Below are positions 43,657 through 52,622 of a stretch of 64,000 bases of DNA, in pieces (position 1 is the stretch's first letter; the number at the start of each line of letters is the position of its first letter). A model generated the notes under the pieces. It saw only the letters and a list, made by a program, of their open reading frames with translations, had not been told where the DNA came from and searched no databases. The position numbers and the translations under genes are program-made. Source of the DNA: CAZWSX01 sp964636985. Lineage in GTDB: Bacteria > Planctomycetota > Planctomycetia > Pirellulales > Pirellulaceae. The stretch is from assembly GCA_964636985.1 (NCBI GenBank), contig CAZWSX010000020.1, forward strand, positions 75,023 to 139,022, in the 5' to 3' direction.

Positions 43657-45052
43657 TACCAATGGAACCCTTCTGTTGAAATGCGTCTAAAATGTCGCTT
43701 AGCAGCGTGCGAGATCGATGAAGCTGGAAACTTGCCTGTCCTGAGCCGCCAGCATCAAAACGGCAGGCATCGAGCAAAGTACTTTATATCCGCGACTCCT
43801 CGTCGTCGAAGCCGCAAAACGACTCCGGCAAACGCGGCGACAATCAGCCGCACTTATCAAAGAACTAGGGGAAACTATCTACCATTACTGGAGTCAACGC
43901 CTCGTCGATTCCCAACTCTCCTAGGTTCTCCAGTTGAACCGCTCTCCGCTGGCGGAGTTGCGACACTCAATTTCTCCGTATGCTGCTCGTCTTTGCCCAA
44001 GTGCAAACTTCTGGTTGAACTCCACGAGAAAGAATTGCCTGTGAAGAAAACGGGAATTTTGAAGGCTAGACCCTACGCTTCCGGCAGGTAAAATTCTATC
44101 AGTCGTGACGCTAGTAGCGGAGGGTGGATACGTTCCCGGATTCGCGGTGAACGTTTTTGCTCGAGTTGGCTGATTGTGACGTGTTGCGTGACCGCCCATT
44201 TTCGCGAGTTGCCAGCTTTTGCCTGGCTCGCCGAATGACCTTGGGGTGCGATCATCTGCAAAATGGTGCAACTTCATCAACTCGCATTGCCATCGTTTTA
44301 TGCTGGCTGTCCGGCAAAGTTAAAGCGGTCGAACCCGGCCTGCTGATGACTCGTAAAGAACTGACAACGCTTTGTGAACAAGCCGCGAACATGTAGGCAG
44401 TTTTGAACGGGACACCGTTCAAGCACAAGACATGGAAGCGGGCGACCATCGTCCGAGGAGTGGACTGGGAATCTGGATCGTCGCAACGGCGCTTTCGCGT
44501 GCGAAGTTGCGAATCAGGGACGCTACCCCATAGGAGAAACGCGAAAGCTCGATCCATGCGAAGGACTGCCCGATCGAGGATTGTGATTTGACATTCCCGG
44601 CCTTGCCGCGTCTGCCAATCGAGGGGACTGATCGCGATTTACGGAATGCGGACTTTGGCGGAACGAGAATGTGGTTTTGGGGTTGGCTGACTTGTCAATG
44701 AGTCGCACGAAGCTGCGTGGATGGTTGATTTCGGCGTCACAGTTTGACTGGGCGCAATTTCCTTCCAATTGGCGGGAAACCGATATCGATTCGCTCCCAG
44801 GTGGTAAAATTGAGAGCTTTGTCTCGCCACTGTGTATTGTGGGACTCGGTATCGTGGGACTTAGGGTCGTGGGACTTGGGGTCGTTTTCAGCTAACACCG
44901 TCGGACGGGCGCCAATTGAGAGCGTGTGGACAGGAGCCACCGCGATAACGCAATAAACAAACAGAACTATTTGACGACAGAACACTTGACGAACATGGGA
45001 TGGACGGCACTCGCTCAGGCGCGGTGCCCATTTTGCTCGGAGGATTACCGCT
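43657..45052. other. Long region without a supportable gene upstream of the sigma factor
   Basis: 1396 bp, the longest non-coding stretch in the window. The open frames in it on both strands are short, rich in Arg/Ser/Cys or overlap the SDR as shadows. It is visibly less GC-rich in parts (for example 43840-44100). I looked for RNase P, tmRNA and SRP RNA core motifs and saw none. A triplet of 15-bp repeats lies at 44839. It may be a decayed gene, an RNA gene or a long leader for the sigma factor. Confidence 0.5.
44839..44883 (+). repeat. Three tandem 15-bp repeats
   Basis: Three contiguous units, GTGGGACTCGGTATC, GTGGGACTTAGGGTC and GTGGGACTTGGGGTC, run from 44839 to 44883, about 170 bp upstream of the sigma-factor start. 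The 15-bp period keeps reading frame, but the surrounding frame is not credible coding. Confidence 0.8.
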
Positions 45053-46630
45053 TTGTACGACGCACTTCTGGACGACTTTGAAGACGATGGTTCGCGGCTG
45101 CCTGATGACGAGGTCAGCTTGGTCAACGCGGCCGTGTCGGAACTGGACGTTGAAGACGTTGCCCTTGGGGACGAACTCGGTATGGGAGGCCCCGGCGAAG
45201 GGGAGACTCCGCTCAAGACCGACGAAGACGACGAAATGGTCTCGACCGACGACGGTGAGTCGTGGTCCGACGACCCCGTTCGCATGTACCTGACGCAGAT
45301 GGGCGAAATCCCCCTGCTCACGCGGGCGGAAGAAATCTATCTCGCCAAGAAGATCGAGTGCACGCGCCGCAAGTTCCGCACCCGGCTGCTCGAATGCGAT
45401 TACGTCATTCAAGCCGCCTACAAGGTGCTCAAGCGCGTTCACACAGGCGAACTGCCGTTCGACCGCACCGTGCAAGTCTCGGTGACCGATCGCCTGGAAA
45501 AAGACCAAATCCTGGGCCGCTTGCCGCACAACTTGCGAACCCTGGAAGTACTGCTCAAGCGCAATCGCCACGACTACTTGCTGGCCCTCAGCAAGAGCGC
45601 GCCGCTGCCGAAGCGCAAGCAAGCGTGGGCTCGCTTGTCGCGCCGTCGCCGCCGCGCCGTCCGTTTGGTGGAAGAACTCGGTCTGCGAACGCAGCGGATC
45701 GAGAACATGATCCGCTCGCTGGAAGAATTCCATCGCCGCGTGACCGACCTGCGTGGCAAGATCGCCGCGGCGTTGGCCGAGAAGCAGCCGCCCGCCGAGC
45801 TGACCCGCTGGCAACGCGACTTGCGGAACATTTTGGTTACGCTGCAAGAAACGCCGTCGAGCCTCAAGCGTCGGGTGATGTACCTCAAAGGCATCTACTC
45901 CGACTACCAAAAGGCGAAGCGGGAATTGTCGGAAGGCAACCTGCGGCTGGTCGTTTCGATCGCCAAGAAGTATCGCAATCGCGGGCTGAGCTTCCTCGAC
46001 CTGATTCAAGAAGGCAACGCCGGCTTGATGCGTGCGGTCGACAAGTTCGAATACCGCCGTGGTTTCAAGTTCTGTACGTATGCCACGTGGTGGATTCGCC
46101 AGGCGATCACGCGAGCCGTCGCCGACCAAAGCCGGACCATTCGTATTCCGGTCCACATGGTCGAAACGATGTCGCGCGTTCGCAACGTGTCGCGGCAATT
46201 GCTGCAAGAACTCGGCCGTGAACCCACGATCGAAGAAACGGCTCGCCGTGCCAAGACGACCGTCGAAGAAGCTCGCCGCGTCCTGGCCATGAGCCGCTAC
46301 CCGATCAGTCTCGACCGGCCGGTTGGCAACAGCGAAGACAGCCACTTCGGCGATTTGCTGCCCGACGGCATGGCCGAAAACCCGGTCATCGGTGCAGGGC
46401 AAGAGATGCTCCGCACACGGATCAACAAGGTCCTTAAAACCTTGTCGTATCGTGAGCGCGAGATCATCAAGCTGCGCTATGGTTTGGGCGACGGCTACAG
46501 CTACACGCTGGAAGAAGTGGGCCACATTTTCAAAGTGACCCGCGAGCGGATTCGCCAAATCGAAGCCAAGGCAGTTCGCAAGCTACAACAGCCCAGCCGC
46601 AGCCAGGACCTGGTCGGCTTCTTGGACTAA
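45053..46630 (+). CDS. rpoD: RNA polymerase primary-type sigma factor (RpoD/SigA family)
   Basis: 525 residues from a TTG at 45053; GGAGGA lies 9 bp upstream, which supports this start. Acidic N-terminus (1-70), region 1.2 ('SWSDDPVRMYLTQMGEIPLL', about 71-102), a basic non-conserved insertion of about 190 residues, region 2 ('EGNLRLVVSIAKKYRNRGLS', 'GFKFCTYATWWIRQAITRAV', 295-355), region 3 (370-430) and region 4 with the -35 helix-turn-helix ('TLEEVGHIFKVTRERIRQIE', 485-504). The complete set of core- and promoter-binding regions suggests the housekeeping sigma or a close paralogue. The gene stands alone and ends at a strong terminator. Confidence 0.95.
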   Translation: MYDALLDDFEDDGSRLPDDEVSLVNAAVSELDVEDVALGDELGMGGPGEGETPLKTDEDDEMVSTDDGESWSDDPVRMYLTQMGEIPLLTRAEEIYLAKKIECTRRKFRTRLLECDYVIQAAYKVLKRVHTGELPFDRTVQVSVTDRLEKDQILGRLPHNLRTLEVLLKRNRHDYLLALSKSAPLPKRKQAWARLSRRRRRAVRLVEELGLRTQRIENMIRSLEEFHRRVTDLRGKIAAALAEKQPPAELTRWQRDLRNILVTLQETPSSLKRRVMYLKGIYSDYQKAKRELSEGNLRLVVSIAKKYRNRGLSFLDLIQEGNAGLMRAVDKFEYRRGFKFCTYATWWIRQAITRAVADQSRTIRIPVHMVETMSRVRNVSRQLLQELGREPTIEETARRAKTTVEEARRVLAMSRYPISLDRPVGNSEDSHFGDLLPDGMAENPVIGAGQEMLRTRINKVLKTLSYREREIIKLRYGLGDGYSYTLEEVGHIFKVTRERIRQIEAKAVRKLQQPSRSQDLVGFLD

Positions 46631-46654
46631 CGATCCAGAACATCGCTGCTTAAG

Positions 46655-46688
46655 AAAAAACCCTCGGTCGACTGACCGAGGGTTTTTT
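46655..46688. terminator. Strong bidirectional intrinsic terminator
   Basis: A 15-bp perfect stem: A6 plus CCCTCGGTC (46655-46669) and GACCGAGGG plus T6 (46674-46688), with loop GACT. It sits between the sigma-factor gene and the convergent CapA-like gene, and serves both. Confidence 0.95.
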
Positions 46689-46699
46689 GTTGCGTCTCG

Positions 46700-47731
46700 C
46701 TACTTCGTCTTCCGGCTCAACGGCGAATCGATCAGCCCCCGACGGTCTTCGATCGTGGTCTTGGCAACGACTCCACTAGGGCTCGCTTCGTCCTTTGCCA
46801 GGTGCGGCGTGCCGGCGTCGTCGATCTTTGCGACCACCGTATCCCACGCGATCAGTCCCTTTTGATTCAGTCGCAATCGCAGAATCCAACCCACTCGGCC
46901 GGGACCTTCGTCGAAGCCATCGAAAACAAAGTTACCCAGGCTGTAGACGATCAGCTTGTCCTTGTAGTACTCGATGCCCTGCGTCACGTGAGGATGCGCG
47001 CCGATCACCATGTCGGCGCCGCCATCGATCATCGCGCGGGCAAACTCTTTCTGGCGATCGTTCTCGGGGACCTCTTCGTCTCCCCAGTGCATGAACGGAA
47101 TCACCAGGTCCGCTTTATGACGCTTGCGAGCCGACTCGATATCCGCGAGCACCTGCTCATCCACGGACCACGCGATGCCCGGCCAATCGGGGCCTGCTTC
47201 GAAGTAACGGGGATGGTAGTACTCGTTGTATCCCAACAGCGCGATCCGAACGCCTTTGATTTCGATAATGTGCGGCATCCGGGCATGCGCACAGTTCCGA
47301 CCGCCGCCGAAGTACGGCAACTTGTGCTTCTCGAGCAGATCGAGGTTCTCGAGAAAAGCATCGTGCCCGAAGTCGCCAGAGTGGTTATTGGCAAGCGAGA
47401 CGATATCGAAGTGCTTTTTCAACAGCGGCAGCACTTCTGGCTTGGCCCGAAAGGTATACGGCTTTCTGCAAGGCGTACCACACGTTGCGACAACGCACTC
47501 CAGATTTCCTATCGCAGCATCCGCCGACTGGAGGACTTCACCGAATTCGGCGAACGGATCTTCGCCGCCCTCGATCGTCTTTCCTGGTCCATCGGCAAGC
47601 ATGATGTCGCCGGCGAAAACCAGATCGATGTGCTCCTTGCCCTCTTCTCCGCGAACGACCTCGCCTTGAACGAGTGCCCAAGCCAATACCAAGAACAGCT
47701 TTCCCATCGGTAACCGAAAGAAGCCAGACAT
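46700..47731 (-). CDS. CapA-family metallophosphatase-like secreted protein (PGA_cap)
   Basis: 343 residues from an ATG at 47731 with GGGAGAGGA immediately upstream; an ATG at 47707 would start at 'MGKLFLVLAW'. A signal peptide is followed by 'IDLVFAGDIMLADGPG', 'AIGNLECVVATCG', 'IVSLANNHSGDFG', 'LVIPFMHWGDE' and 'MVIGAHPHVTQGIEYYKDKL', the metal-binding blocks of the CapA/PGA_cap calcineurin-like family. CapA takes part in poly-gamma-glutamate export in bacilli, but many distant members have unknown roles, and no capB/capC is near. It converges with the sigma factor. Confidence 0.88.
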   Translation of the reverse strand: MSGFFRLPMGKLFLVLAWALVQGEVVRGEEGKEHIDLVFAGDIMLADGPGKTIEGGEDPFAEFGEVLQSADAAIGNLECVVATCGTPCRKPYTFRAKPEVLPLLKKHFDIVSLANNHSGDFGHDAFLENLDLLEKHKLPYFGGGRNCAHARMPHIIEIKGVRIALLGYNEYYHPRYFEAGPDWPGIAWSVDEQVLADIESARKRHKADLVIPFMHWGDEEVPENDRQKEFARAMIDGGADMVIGAHPHVTQGIEYYKDKLIVYSLGNFVFDGFDEGPGRVGWILRLRLNQKGLIAWDTVVAKIDDAGTPHLAKDEASPSGVVAKTTIEDRRGLIDSPLSRKTK

Positions 47732-47878
47732 TTCCTCTCCCTTTGCACGTGCCCCGCGAACCGCGGCCTCCGAAAGCGAGGCCATCAACCGGCAACATTA
47801 GAATCCATGACGGTGCCGCTCGCGTGTTTTTTTCGCGGACGAAAGCAGCCGAATTCCCTTGCTTCAAGTCGCTAGATG

Positions 47879-47903
47879 CTTAAGATAGACGAAGTGTCTT
47901 AAG
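47879..47903. promoter_or_regulatory. BlaI-type operator candidate upstream of the first paralogue
   Basis: A dyad CTTAAGA (47879-47885) and TCTTAAG (47897-47903) encloses a second dyad AGAC-GAAGT-GTCT (47887-47899). The 15-mer TAGACGAAGTGTCTT (47886-47900) recurs exactly at 48884-48898 in front of blaI. It lies 32 bp before the start of the paralogue gene. Confidence 0.65.
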
Positions 47904-47934
47904 TTTTCGCGCCTTACGTCGAACGGATTTTCCC

Positions 47935-48822
47935 ATGTTCCTCTCCCGCCGATCGGCCTTCGCCATGGGACTTTCCGCTGGACTTGCGCTGGCAACGAGA
48001 GCCGGCGCTCAAGATTCGGAAAGCTCAGATCCAGGCAGCAAGGATAAGGAAGCGCGCCGCAACGAAAAGCTTCTCTCGATGTGCAAGGACGACCTCGCTG
48101 CCTACAAGTTCCAGATCATCAAGCCAAAGTCGACCAGCGAGATCAAGCACATTCCGGTGATGAACTGGACCAATCCCGTTCGCGACAACGTGCAAATCGG
48201 CTACCTGGGCATGTGGATCGCCGCCGGAAAGCCAGTCGCGATTGGGACTGCGTTTTGCTTTCCCAGTCCGCGGGCTGAGGAACCGGGCTACAAGTTCTGC
48301 CACGAGTTCCACGTCCTAACGCTCGATACGATTTCCGTCAGCCATGATGGAAAAGAATCTTGGGCACCCAAGGAAGCCGCCTTCAAACCCGGCAAGTTCG
48401 ACAGCGCGGAGTCGCCCGCCAAAACCGCGACGCAGCGACTTCGCCAAATGAGAATGCTGGCCGAGCGTTTTTCGGCAGTCAGTATCAATGTCGACAAGCA
48501 GAAATATGTCCTCCGCCTGCTCACCAAGCCCCTCTACCGCTATGAATCGCCCGAAGCGGATGGCGCCGCCTTCGCGATGATTTCCGATGCCGGAACCGAC
48601 CCCGAAGTGATTCTTGTCATCGAGACCGAGAAGCTCGGGCCCGAAGGGGAATGGCGCTATGGCGTGGTTCGCTACAGCGACCTCAACCTGTTCGTCTCGC
48701 TCGACAAACAGCAGGTTTGGTCGTTCGAGAACGGCGCCGTTTGGCCCATGCGCGATTGCGGGCCGGCCAATCGCTATCGTCATCGCGAAGTCGACATCCG
48801 TCCCGATCCCAGCAACAAATAG
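47935..48822 (+). CDS. Tat-exported protein of an unrecognised family, paralogue 1 of 3
   Basis: 295 residues. The N-terminus 'FLSRRSAFAMGLSAGLALA' is a twin-arginine signal peptide. The mature protein shares four blocks in the same order with the proteins encoded at 51659 and 53826: 'MNWTNPVRDN' (after about 70 residues), 'RQMRMLAERFSA', 'LYRYESPEADGAAFAMISDA' with 'GTDPEVILVIE', and 'WRYGVVRYSDLNL...W'. I know no family with this pattern. It is the only paralogue upstream of the BlaI-like gene and has its own operator candidate 32 bp upstream, identical in 15 bp to that of blaI. It has no enzyme motif I can see. Confidence 0.8.
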   Translation: MFLSRRSAFAMGLSAGLALATRAGAQDSESSDPGSKDKEARRNEKLLSMCKDDLAAYKFQIIKPKSTSEIKHIPVMNWTNPVRDNVQIGYLGMWIAAGKPVAIGTAFCFPSPRAEEPGYKFCHEFHVLTLDTISVSHDGKESWAPKEAAFKPGKFDSAESPAKTATQRLRQMRMLAERFSAVSINVDKQKYVLRLLTKPLYRYESPEADGAAFAMISDAGTDPEVILVIETEKLGPEGEWRYGVVRYSDLNLFVSLDKQQVWSFENGAVWPMRDCGPANRYRHREVDIRPDPSNK

Positions 48823-48883
48823 CCCACATGAGGGGTCTTTCTGGAAAAATACTGGGAAATGGAAGTTACGGCAGCCGAAGAAC

Positions 48884-48912
48884 TAGACGAAGTGTCTTGA
48901 CTAAGACATAAT
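48884..48912 (+). promoter_or_regulatory. Operator and promoter candidate of the BlaI-M56 operon
   Basis: TAGACGAAGTGTCTT (48884-48898) repeats the operator at 47886. A second, overlapping dyad is GTCTT-GACT-AAGAC (48894-48907), giving three AGAC/GTCT half-sites. TAGACG (48884-48889) and CATAAT (48907-48912) are 17 bp apart and could be -35 and -10, so a bound repressor would cover the promoter. The blaI start is 83 bp beyond. Confidence 0.6.
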
Positions 48913-48994
48913 GACGGAAACGCCTTCGCAGCCGAAGGTCTCGGCGATTTTCAAGCTGATGCTTTCACTGCTTTTACTTAGGGACGGAGTATCC

Positions 48995-49384
48995 ATGACA
49001 CGCAAGCCTCAAGATGTGACCGACGCGGAACTCGCGGTGCTACAACAACTTTGGCAGCGCCCTTGGTCGACAGTTCGGGAATTGGCCGAGGTTTTGTATG
49101 CCCCCGAACCGGCCGCTCAGCACACTACCGTGCAGAAACTTCTCGACCGTTTGGAAGGGAAAGATTGCGTCGAGCGGAATCGTAAGGTGTGGCCGCATTT
49201 GTTCCGCGCGACCATCGCTCGCGGCGATTTGATCGGGCGACAACTGCAAAACACCGCCGACAAGTTGTGCGAAGGGGAACTGCAACCTCTCCTCACCCAC
49301 TTGGTGAAGAACAAAAAGTTGAGCGACAACGAGCGCCGCGAATTGCGAAATTTGCTCGATCAGCTCGACGACAGCCAAGATTAG
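48995..49384 (+). CDS. blaI: BlaI/MecI/CopY-family transcriptional repressor
   Basis: 129 residues from an ATG at 48995 with GGACGGAG upstream; the frame to 48911 would add a weakly credible leader. 'VTDAELAVLQQLWQRPWSTV' and 'QHTTVQKLLDRLEGKDCV' are the winged helix, followed by dimerisation helices ending 'ELRNLLDQLDDSQD'. Length and layout fit the family. It should bind the AGAC/GTCT dyads upstream of its own gene and of the 47935 gene, and be inactivated through the M56 protease encoded 62 bp downstream. Confidence 0.93.
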   Translation: MTRKPQDVTDAELAVLQQLWQRPWSTVRELAEVLYAPEPAAQHTTVQKLLDRLEGKDCVERNRKVWPHLFRATIARGDLIGRQLQNTADKLCEGELQPLLTHLVKNKKLSDNERRELRNLLDQLDDSQD

Positions 49385-49446
49385 GGAACGCTTGGCGAAT
49401 ACGACTCGTCTAAAAGTCCTGCAGCACGTCCGGCAAGGATGATGGC

Positions 49447-51633
49447 ATGATCTGGTCGCTCGTCGAAACCATCGTCGCAAATACGGCCTTGGCCGCTATT
49501 CTTGCGATACCGGCATGGTTCGTCGGACGGCGCACACGTTACCAGGCCGTGGCCCATCTATTGTGGTTGATCGTTCTACTCAAATTGCTCACGCCGCCAC
49601 TGGTGCCGCTGAGAATTCCAGCGCCCGCGTTTGCTTCGTCGTGGATCGCACCCGCGCCGACCGTTGCAACAGCTCCGGCAGTTGAAGCGCCCGCCGCAAA
49701 GAGTGCTGTTGTCGCGAAAGCTGCTCCCAAGGTTGCGCCGAACACTAAGGCTGCGAAGAAGGTTGCCAGTAAAGAGGCTCGCGCTGCGGACAAGGAGCCT
49801 GACGAAGTAGCACCAACCCTGCTCGCTATCTTGGGGCGCGATCTTCAGATCGCAGGTAAGGCCACCATCGATTGGTTTGCTTCGCTTAGACTCAGCGAGT
49901 GGTTCGCGCTCATCTTGGCAGTTGGTACCGCTGTTTGGTTCGCCCGACAGATCCTGGCGCTGCGGCGATTTGCTCGAATGCTGTCGCACGGAACGCTCCC
50001 CAGTGACGACGTGATCGATCTCGCTCGCGAAGCGGCCAACGTTTTCAATTGCGAAAAGCTTCCCCGCATTCGCGTTCTCGATTTGCCCATCACGCCGATG
50101 CTGTGGGGCTTGGGGCCGTGGACCACCTTGCTGATGCCGGCGCGGCTCGACCATCACCTTTCGCGCGAGAGCCTCAAGAGCCTGGTCGCTCACGAACTGG
50201 CCCACTACATCCGCGGCGACTCGTGGGTGCGGCTCGCGGAGTTCATTGCCACGGGACTGCTGTGGTGGAATCCGATTGTCTGGCTCGCTCGCCACGAGTT
50301 AGAACGATCGGAAGAACAATGCTGCGACGCGATGGTCGTCGCCCGTTCCGGCGCTCGACCGCGAACGTATGCCCAAGCGATCCTCGACGCGATCGACTAC
50401 GTTTGCGAAACACCGATGCCGTTGCCGCCTGTGGCCAGCGGTTTGGCCACGGCCAAGTTCCTCGAACATCGCATCACGATGATCATGAAGCGCGGCGTCG
50501 ACGCGACGCTCGCGAAGTGGGGACGAACGGCCGTCGCAATGAGCGTGCTCGTCATGCTCCCGTGGACTCCGCGGATCATTGCCGCTTCGAAGTCGGAAGT
50601 CACACTCCCCTTGGCAGTTGTAGCCAAGACTCCCGAACCAAGCGCTTTCAAGCCGATCGCCAAGGTGATCATTGCCAAGCCTAGAATCGTTGAATCGGAC
50701 GAAACATTTGCTTCGTCGAACGAATTGACGCCACCGACCAAAGAGTGGACGGGAGCCAACCTGCGTCCTGACATGCCGAAAGACCAACCTTGGACTCTTA
50801 TCGAGGCACCCATCGGCAACCTCGCCGTCGAAATCAGTTCCAAAGGGGAACTTCGTTGGGCATCGCCTTCCTTTTCCTCTACACAGCCTCCGTTCACCGA
50901 GCCGGGAATTCTCGCGGTCGTTTGGTCTCCTGATGGAAATCACTTATTCACCGCTGGAAGCGATGGCTACGTTCGCGCCTGGAAGGCGCCCCAGAAGGCA
51001 GGAACCAACGAAGAGATTTTGGCACAAGGAATCTCGTCACGCTCGCTGACGACGCTCGATTTGTCGTACGACGGCATCCATGTCGCCATCGGAGACGCAC
51101 TGGGACGAGTCTGGATTCTGAACAGCGAAAAGGGAGACGTTCGTCAGCTATCTCGCGGCGGTGATGCGGTCGCGTCGGTCCGCTTTTCACCCGACGGCGG
51201 ACAACTCGTCGTCACGCGCGGCGCGTGGCTGTCGTCGCATCGGCCGGTTCTGGAAGTCATCCATGTGGAATCGAAGCGAGTCGTGAAACGAATTACCCTT
51301 TCCCAACCCGCAGCGATCGCCGAGTGGTCCGCCGACTCGGAATTTCTCGCGGTTGCTTCCTGGGGCGGATGGATCGACTACTACGATCCCGATGGGCAGC
51401 TCATCGGCTTCAATCAACTTGAAAAACGAGACGTCGTCGCGTGGGCTTTCTCGTCGACGTCCAGCAGGCTGCGCGAGATGCGGCCCAGTCCCGCCGATCT
51501 CGAGTTCGGGGCCGATACTTTCGATGGAATGGTGAGCGAAGGAATCGCGCCGGCCGAACCCTTTTTCGTCCAGCCGGCCCCGGCGACCTCGAGCTTTTTG
51601 GATTTCCTTCTCAACTCTCGTCCGGGTAATTAG
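49447..51633 (+). CDS. M56 (BlaR1-like) metallopeptidase with C-terminal WD40-like repeats
   Basis: 728 residues; ATG with AAGGATG upstream. Helices near 1-20, 32-50, 150-172, 258-280 and 360-380. The zinc site is 'VAHELAHYIRG' (HELAH, 249-253), with 'ERSEEQCCDAMVV' downstream, so proteolysis is expected. An Ala/Lys/Pro-rich stretch (about 60-120) lies between helices. From about 485 the extracytoplasmic tail has WD40-like units ('VVWSPDGNHLFTAGSDGYVR', 'ASVRFSPDGGQLVVT', 'AEWSADSEFLAVASWGG'), about four to five blades rather than seven. In BlaR1 this place holds the beta-lactam sensor. Here a propeller may sense a protein or glycan. It is paired with the BlaI-like gene. Confidence 0.9.
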   Translation: MIWSLVETIVANTALAAILAIPAWFVGRRTRYQAVAHLLWLIVLLKLLTPPLVPLRIPAPAFASSWIAPAPTVATAPAVEAPAAKSAVVAKAAPKVAPNTKAAKKVASKEARAADKEPDEVAPTLLAILGRDLQIAGKATIDWFASLRLSEWFALILAVGTAVWFARQILALRRFARMLSHGTLPSDDVIDLAREAANVFNCEKLPRIRVLDLPITPMLWGLGPWTTLLMPARLDHHLSRESLKSLVAHELAHYIRGDSWVRLAEFIATGLLWWNPIVWLARHELERSEEQCCDAMVVARSGARPRTYAQAILDAIDYVCETPMPLPPVASGLATAKFLEHRITMIMKRGVDATLAKWGRTAVAMSVLVMLPWTPRIIAASKSEVTLPLAVVAKTPEPSAFKPIAKVIIAKPRIVESDETFASSNELTPPTKEWTGANLRPDMPKDQPWTLIEAPIGNLAVEISSKGELRWASPSFSSTQPPFTEPGILAVVWSPDGNHLFTAGSDGYVRAWKAPQKAGTNEEILAQGISSRSLTTLDLSYDGIHVAIGDALGRVWILNSEKGDVRQLSRGGDAVASVRFSPDGGQLVVTRGAWLSSHRPVLEVIHVESKRVVKRITLSQPAAIAEWSADSEFLAVASWGGWIDYYDPDGQLIGFNQLEKRDVVAWAFSSTSSRLREMRPSPADLEFGADTFDGMVSEGIAPAEPFFVQPAPATSSFLDFLLNSRPGN

Positions 51634-51658
51634 TCGCGGTTTTCTTGGGAGTCGAGTC

Positions 51659-52597
51659 ATGCAATACGCGCGGAGCAATGGAATTTCGGTCCGACGTCGC
51701 GCTGCCCTGGCGATTTTTGCCGGTTGCGGCAGCATTGCGCTGTCGCCTTGGTTGGCAAGCGCGCTCGGTCAGGACGGCAAAGATGTCGATGCGAAGGATG
51801 CTGAGGCAGCCGAGGAGGTCGACGTCAACGAAAAGCATCCCGTCCGTGTTCACATTGACGAGTCGATCGAAAAATACCGCTACTACATGGTCGAGCGCCC
51901 CGAAGAAAAGCTCACCTATAAGGCGATTCAACGTTGGACGAACGTCTCACGCGATCCGTTCGGCGAAGGAGTCTTGGTCGCGTGGTTCGATCGAGGTTTA
52001 CCGATTTGCACCACGCACATCTACCCCTGGCAAGACAACCTGAACCACGAGTGCATCTCGGTTTCGCGCGATCCGTTTGTCGTTGTTAACGAGCGCGGGA
52101 GCGAATTGTGGAAGCCGCGAAAGTCGGGGGCGGAGTTCGTCAAACTTCCCGGCGAAGCGCCTGCCGATCGGCCGGTCGAGCGCGCCCGCCAACTCAAGAC
52201 GATTGCCTCTCGCTTCTCCGCGACGCTGCTGGGCTGGAACAACGACAACTCCGACCGCGAAGAGTTGCGGATGCTCGATCGCCCACTGCATCGGTATGCC
52301 GGTCTGGCGAAGGACCATCCGCACAACGTTATCGATGGGGCGATCTTCGGTTTCGTTCAGGGAACCGATCCCGAGGTGTTGCTCCTCATCGAGGCTCTCG
52401 AAAACGCCAAAGGCGAACGGTCGTGGCAGTACGCCGTGGTCCGCGCGACGTCAGGCGAATTGAACGCGAAGCTCGACGGCACCGTCGTGTGGCACGCCGA
52501 CAAAATCACTTTCAACCCGGCTGTCGACACCAGCCGCTTTGCCATTGCCAGCCCGTTGCCGCAAGAAGTCCTGGCGGCTCGCAAGCCCAAAAACTAG
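51659..52597 (+). CDS. Tat-exported protein of an unrecognised family, paralogue 2 of 3
   Basis: 312 residues, 25 bp after the M56 gene, ATG with GGGAG upstream. The N-terminus 'VRRRAALAIFAGCGSIALSP' has twin arginines and a hydrophobic stretch. The blocks shared with paralogues 1 and 3 are 'IQRWTNVSRDP', 'LKTIASRFSATLL', 'LHRYAG' with 'VIDGAIFGFVQGTDPEVLLL', and 'WQYAVVRATSGELNAKLDG'. It is closer to paralogue 3 than to 1 in the third and fourth blocks. No dyad operator precedes it; it should be expressed from the blaI promoter. Confidence 0.8.
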   Translation: MQYARSNGISVRRRAALAIFAGCGSIALSPWLASALGQDGKDVDAKDAEAAEEVDVNEKHPVRVHIDESIEKYRYYMVERPEEKLTYKAIQRWTNVSRDPFGEGVLVAWFDRGLPICTTHIYPWQDNLNHECISVSRDPFVVVNERGSELWKPRKSGAEFVKLPGEAPADRPVERARQLKTIASRFSATLLGWNNDNSDREELRMLDRPLHRYAGLAKDHPHNVIDGAIFGFVQGTDPEVLLLIEALENAKGERSWQYAVVRATSGELNAKLDGTVVWHADKITFNPAVDTSRFAIASPLPQEVLAARKPKN

Positions 52598-52622
52598 CTT
52601 TTCGAAGATCACGAGGTGTTCC

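Noticed and set aside
44671..44895. 74-codon frame covering the 15-bp repeats, ending in Val-Gly-Leu repeats
   Set aside because: No Shine-Dalgarno and no likeness to protein outside the repeat; the Val-Gly-Leu pattern is produced by the DNA repeat.
45262..46221. 319-codon second plus-strand frame within the sigma-factor gene
   Set aside because: Very Arg/Pro/Ala-rich shadow of rpoD.
44888..46558. 556-codon open frame antisense to the sigma-factor gene
   Set aside because: The GC-rich codon pattern of rpoD leaves the opposite strand open; the translation is rich in Arg/Gln/His/Phe without any domain, and the sigma factor on the plus strand is unmistakable.
46655..46688. The long stem after rpoD as a riboswitch or REP element
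   Set aside because: A perfect stem with A6 and T6 arms between convergent genes is a classical bidirectional terminator.
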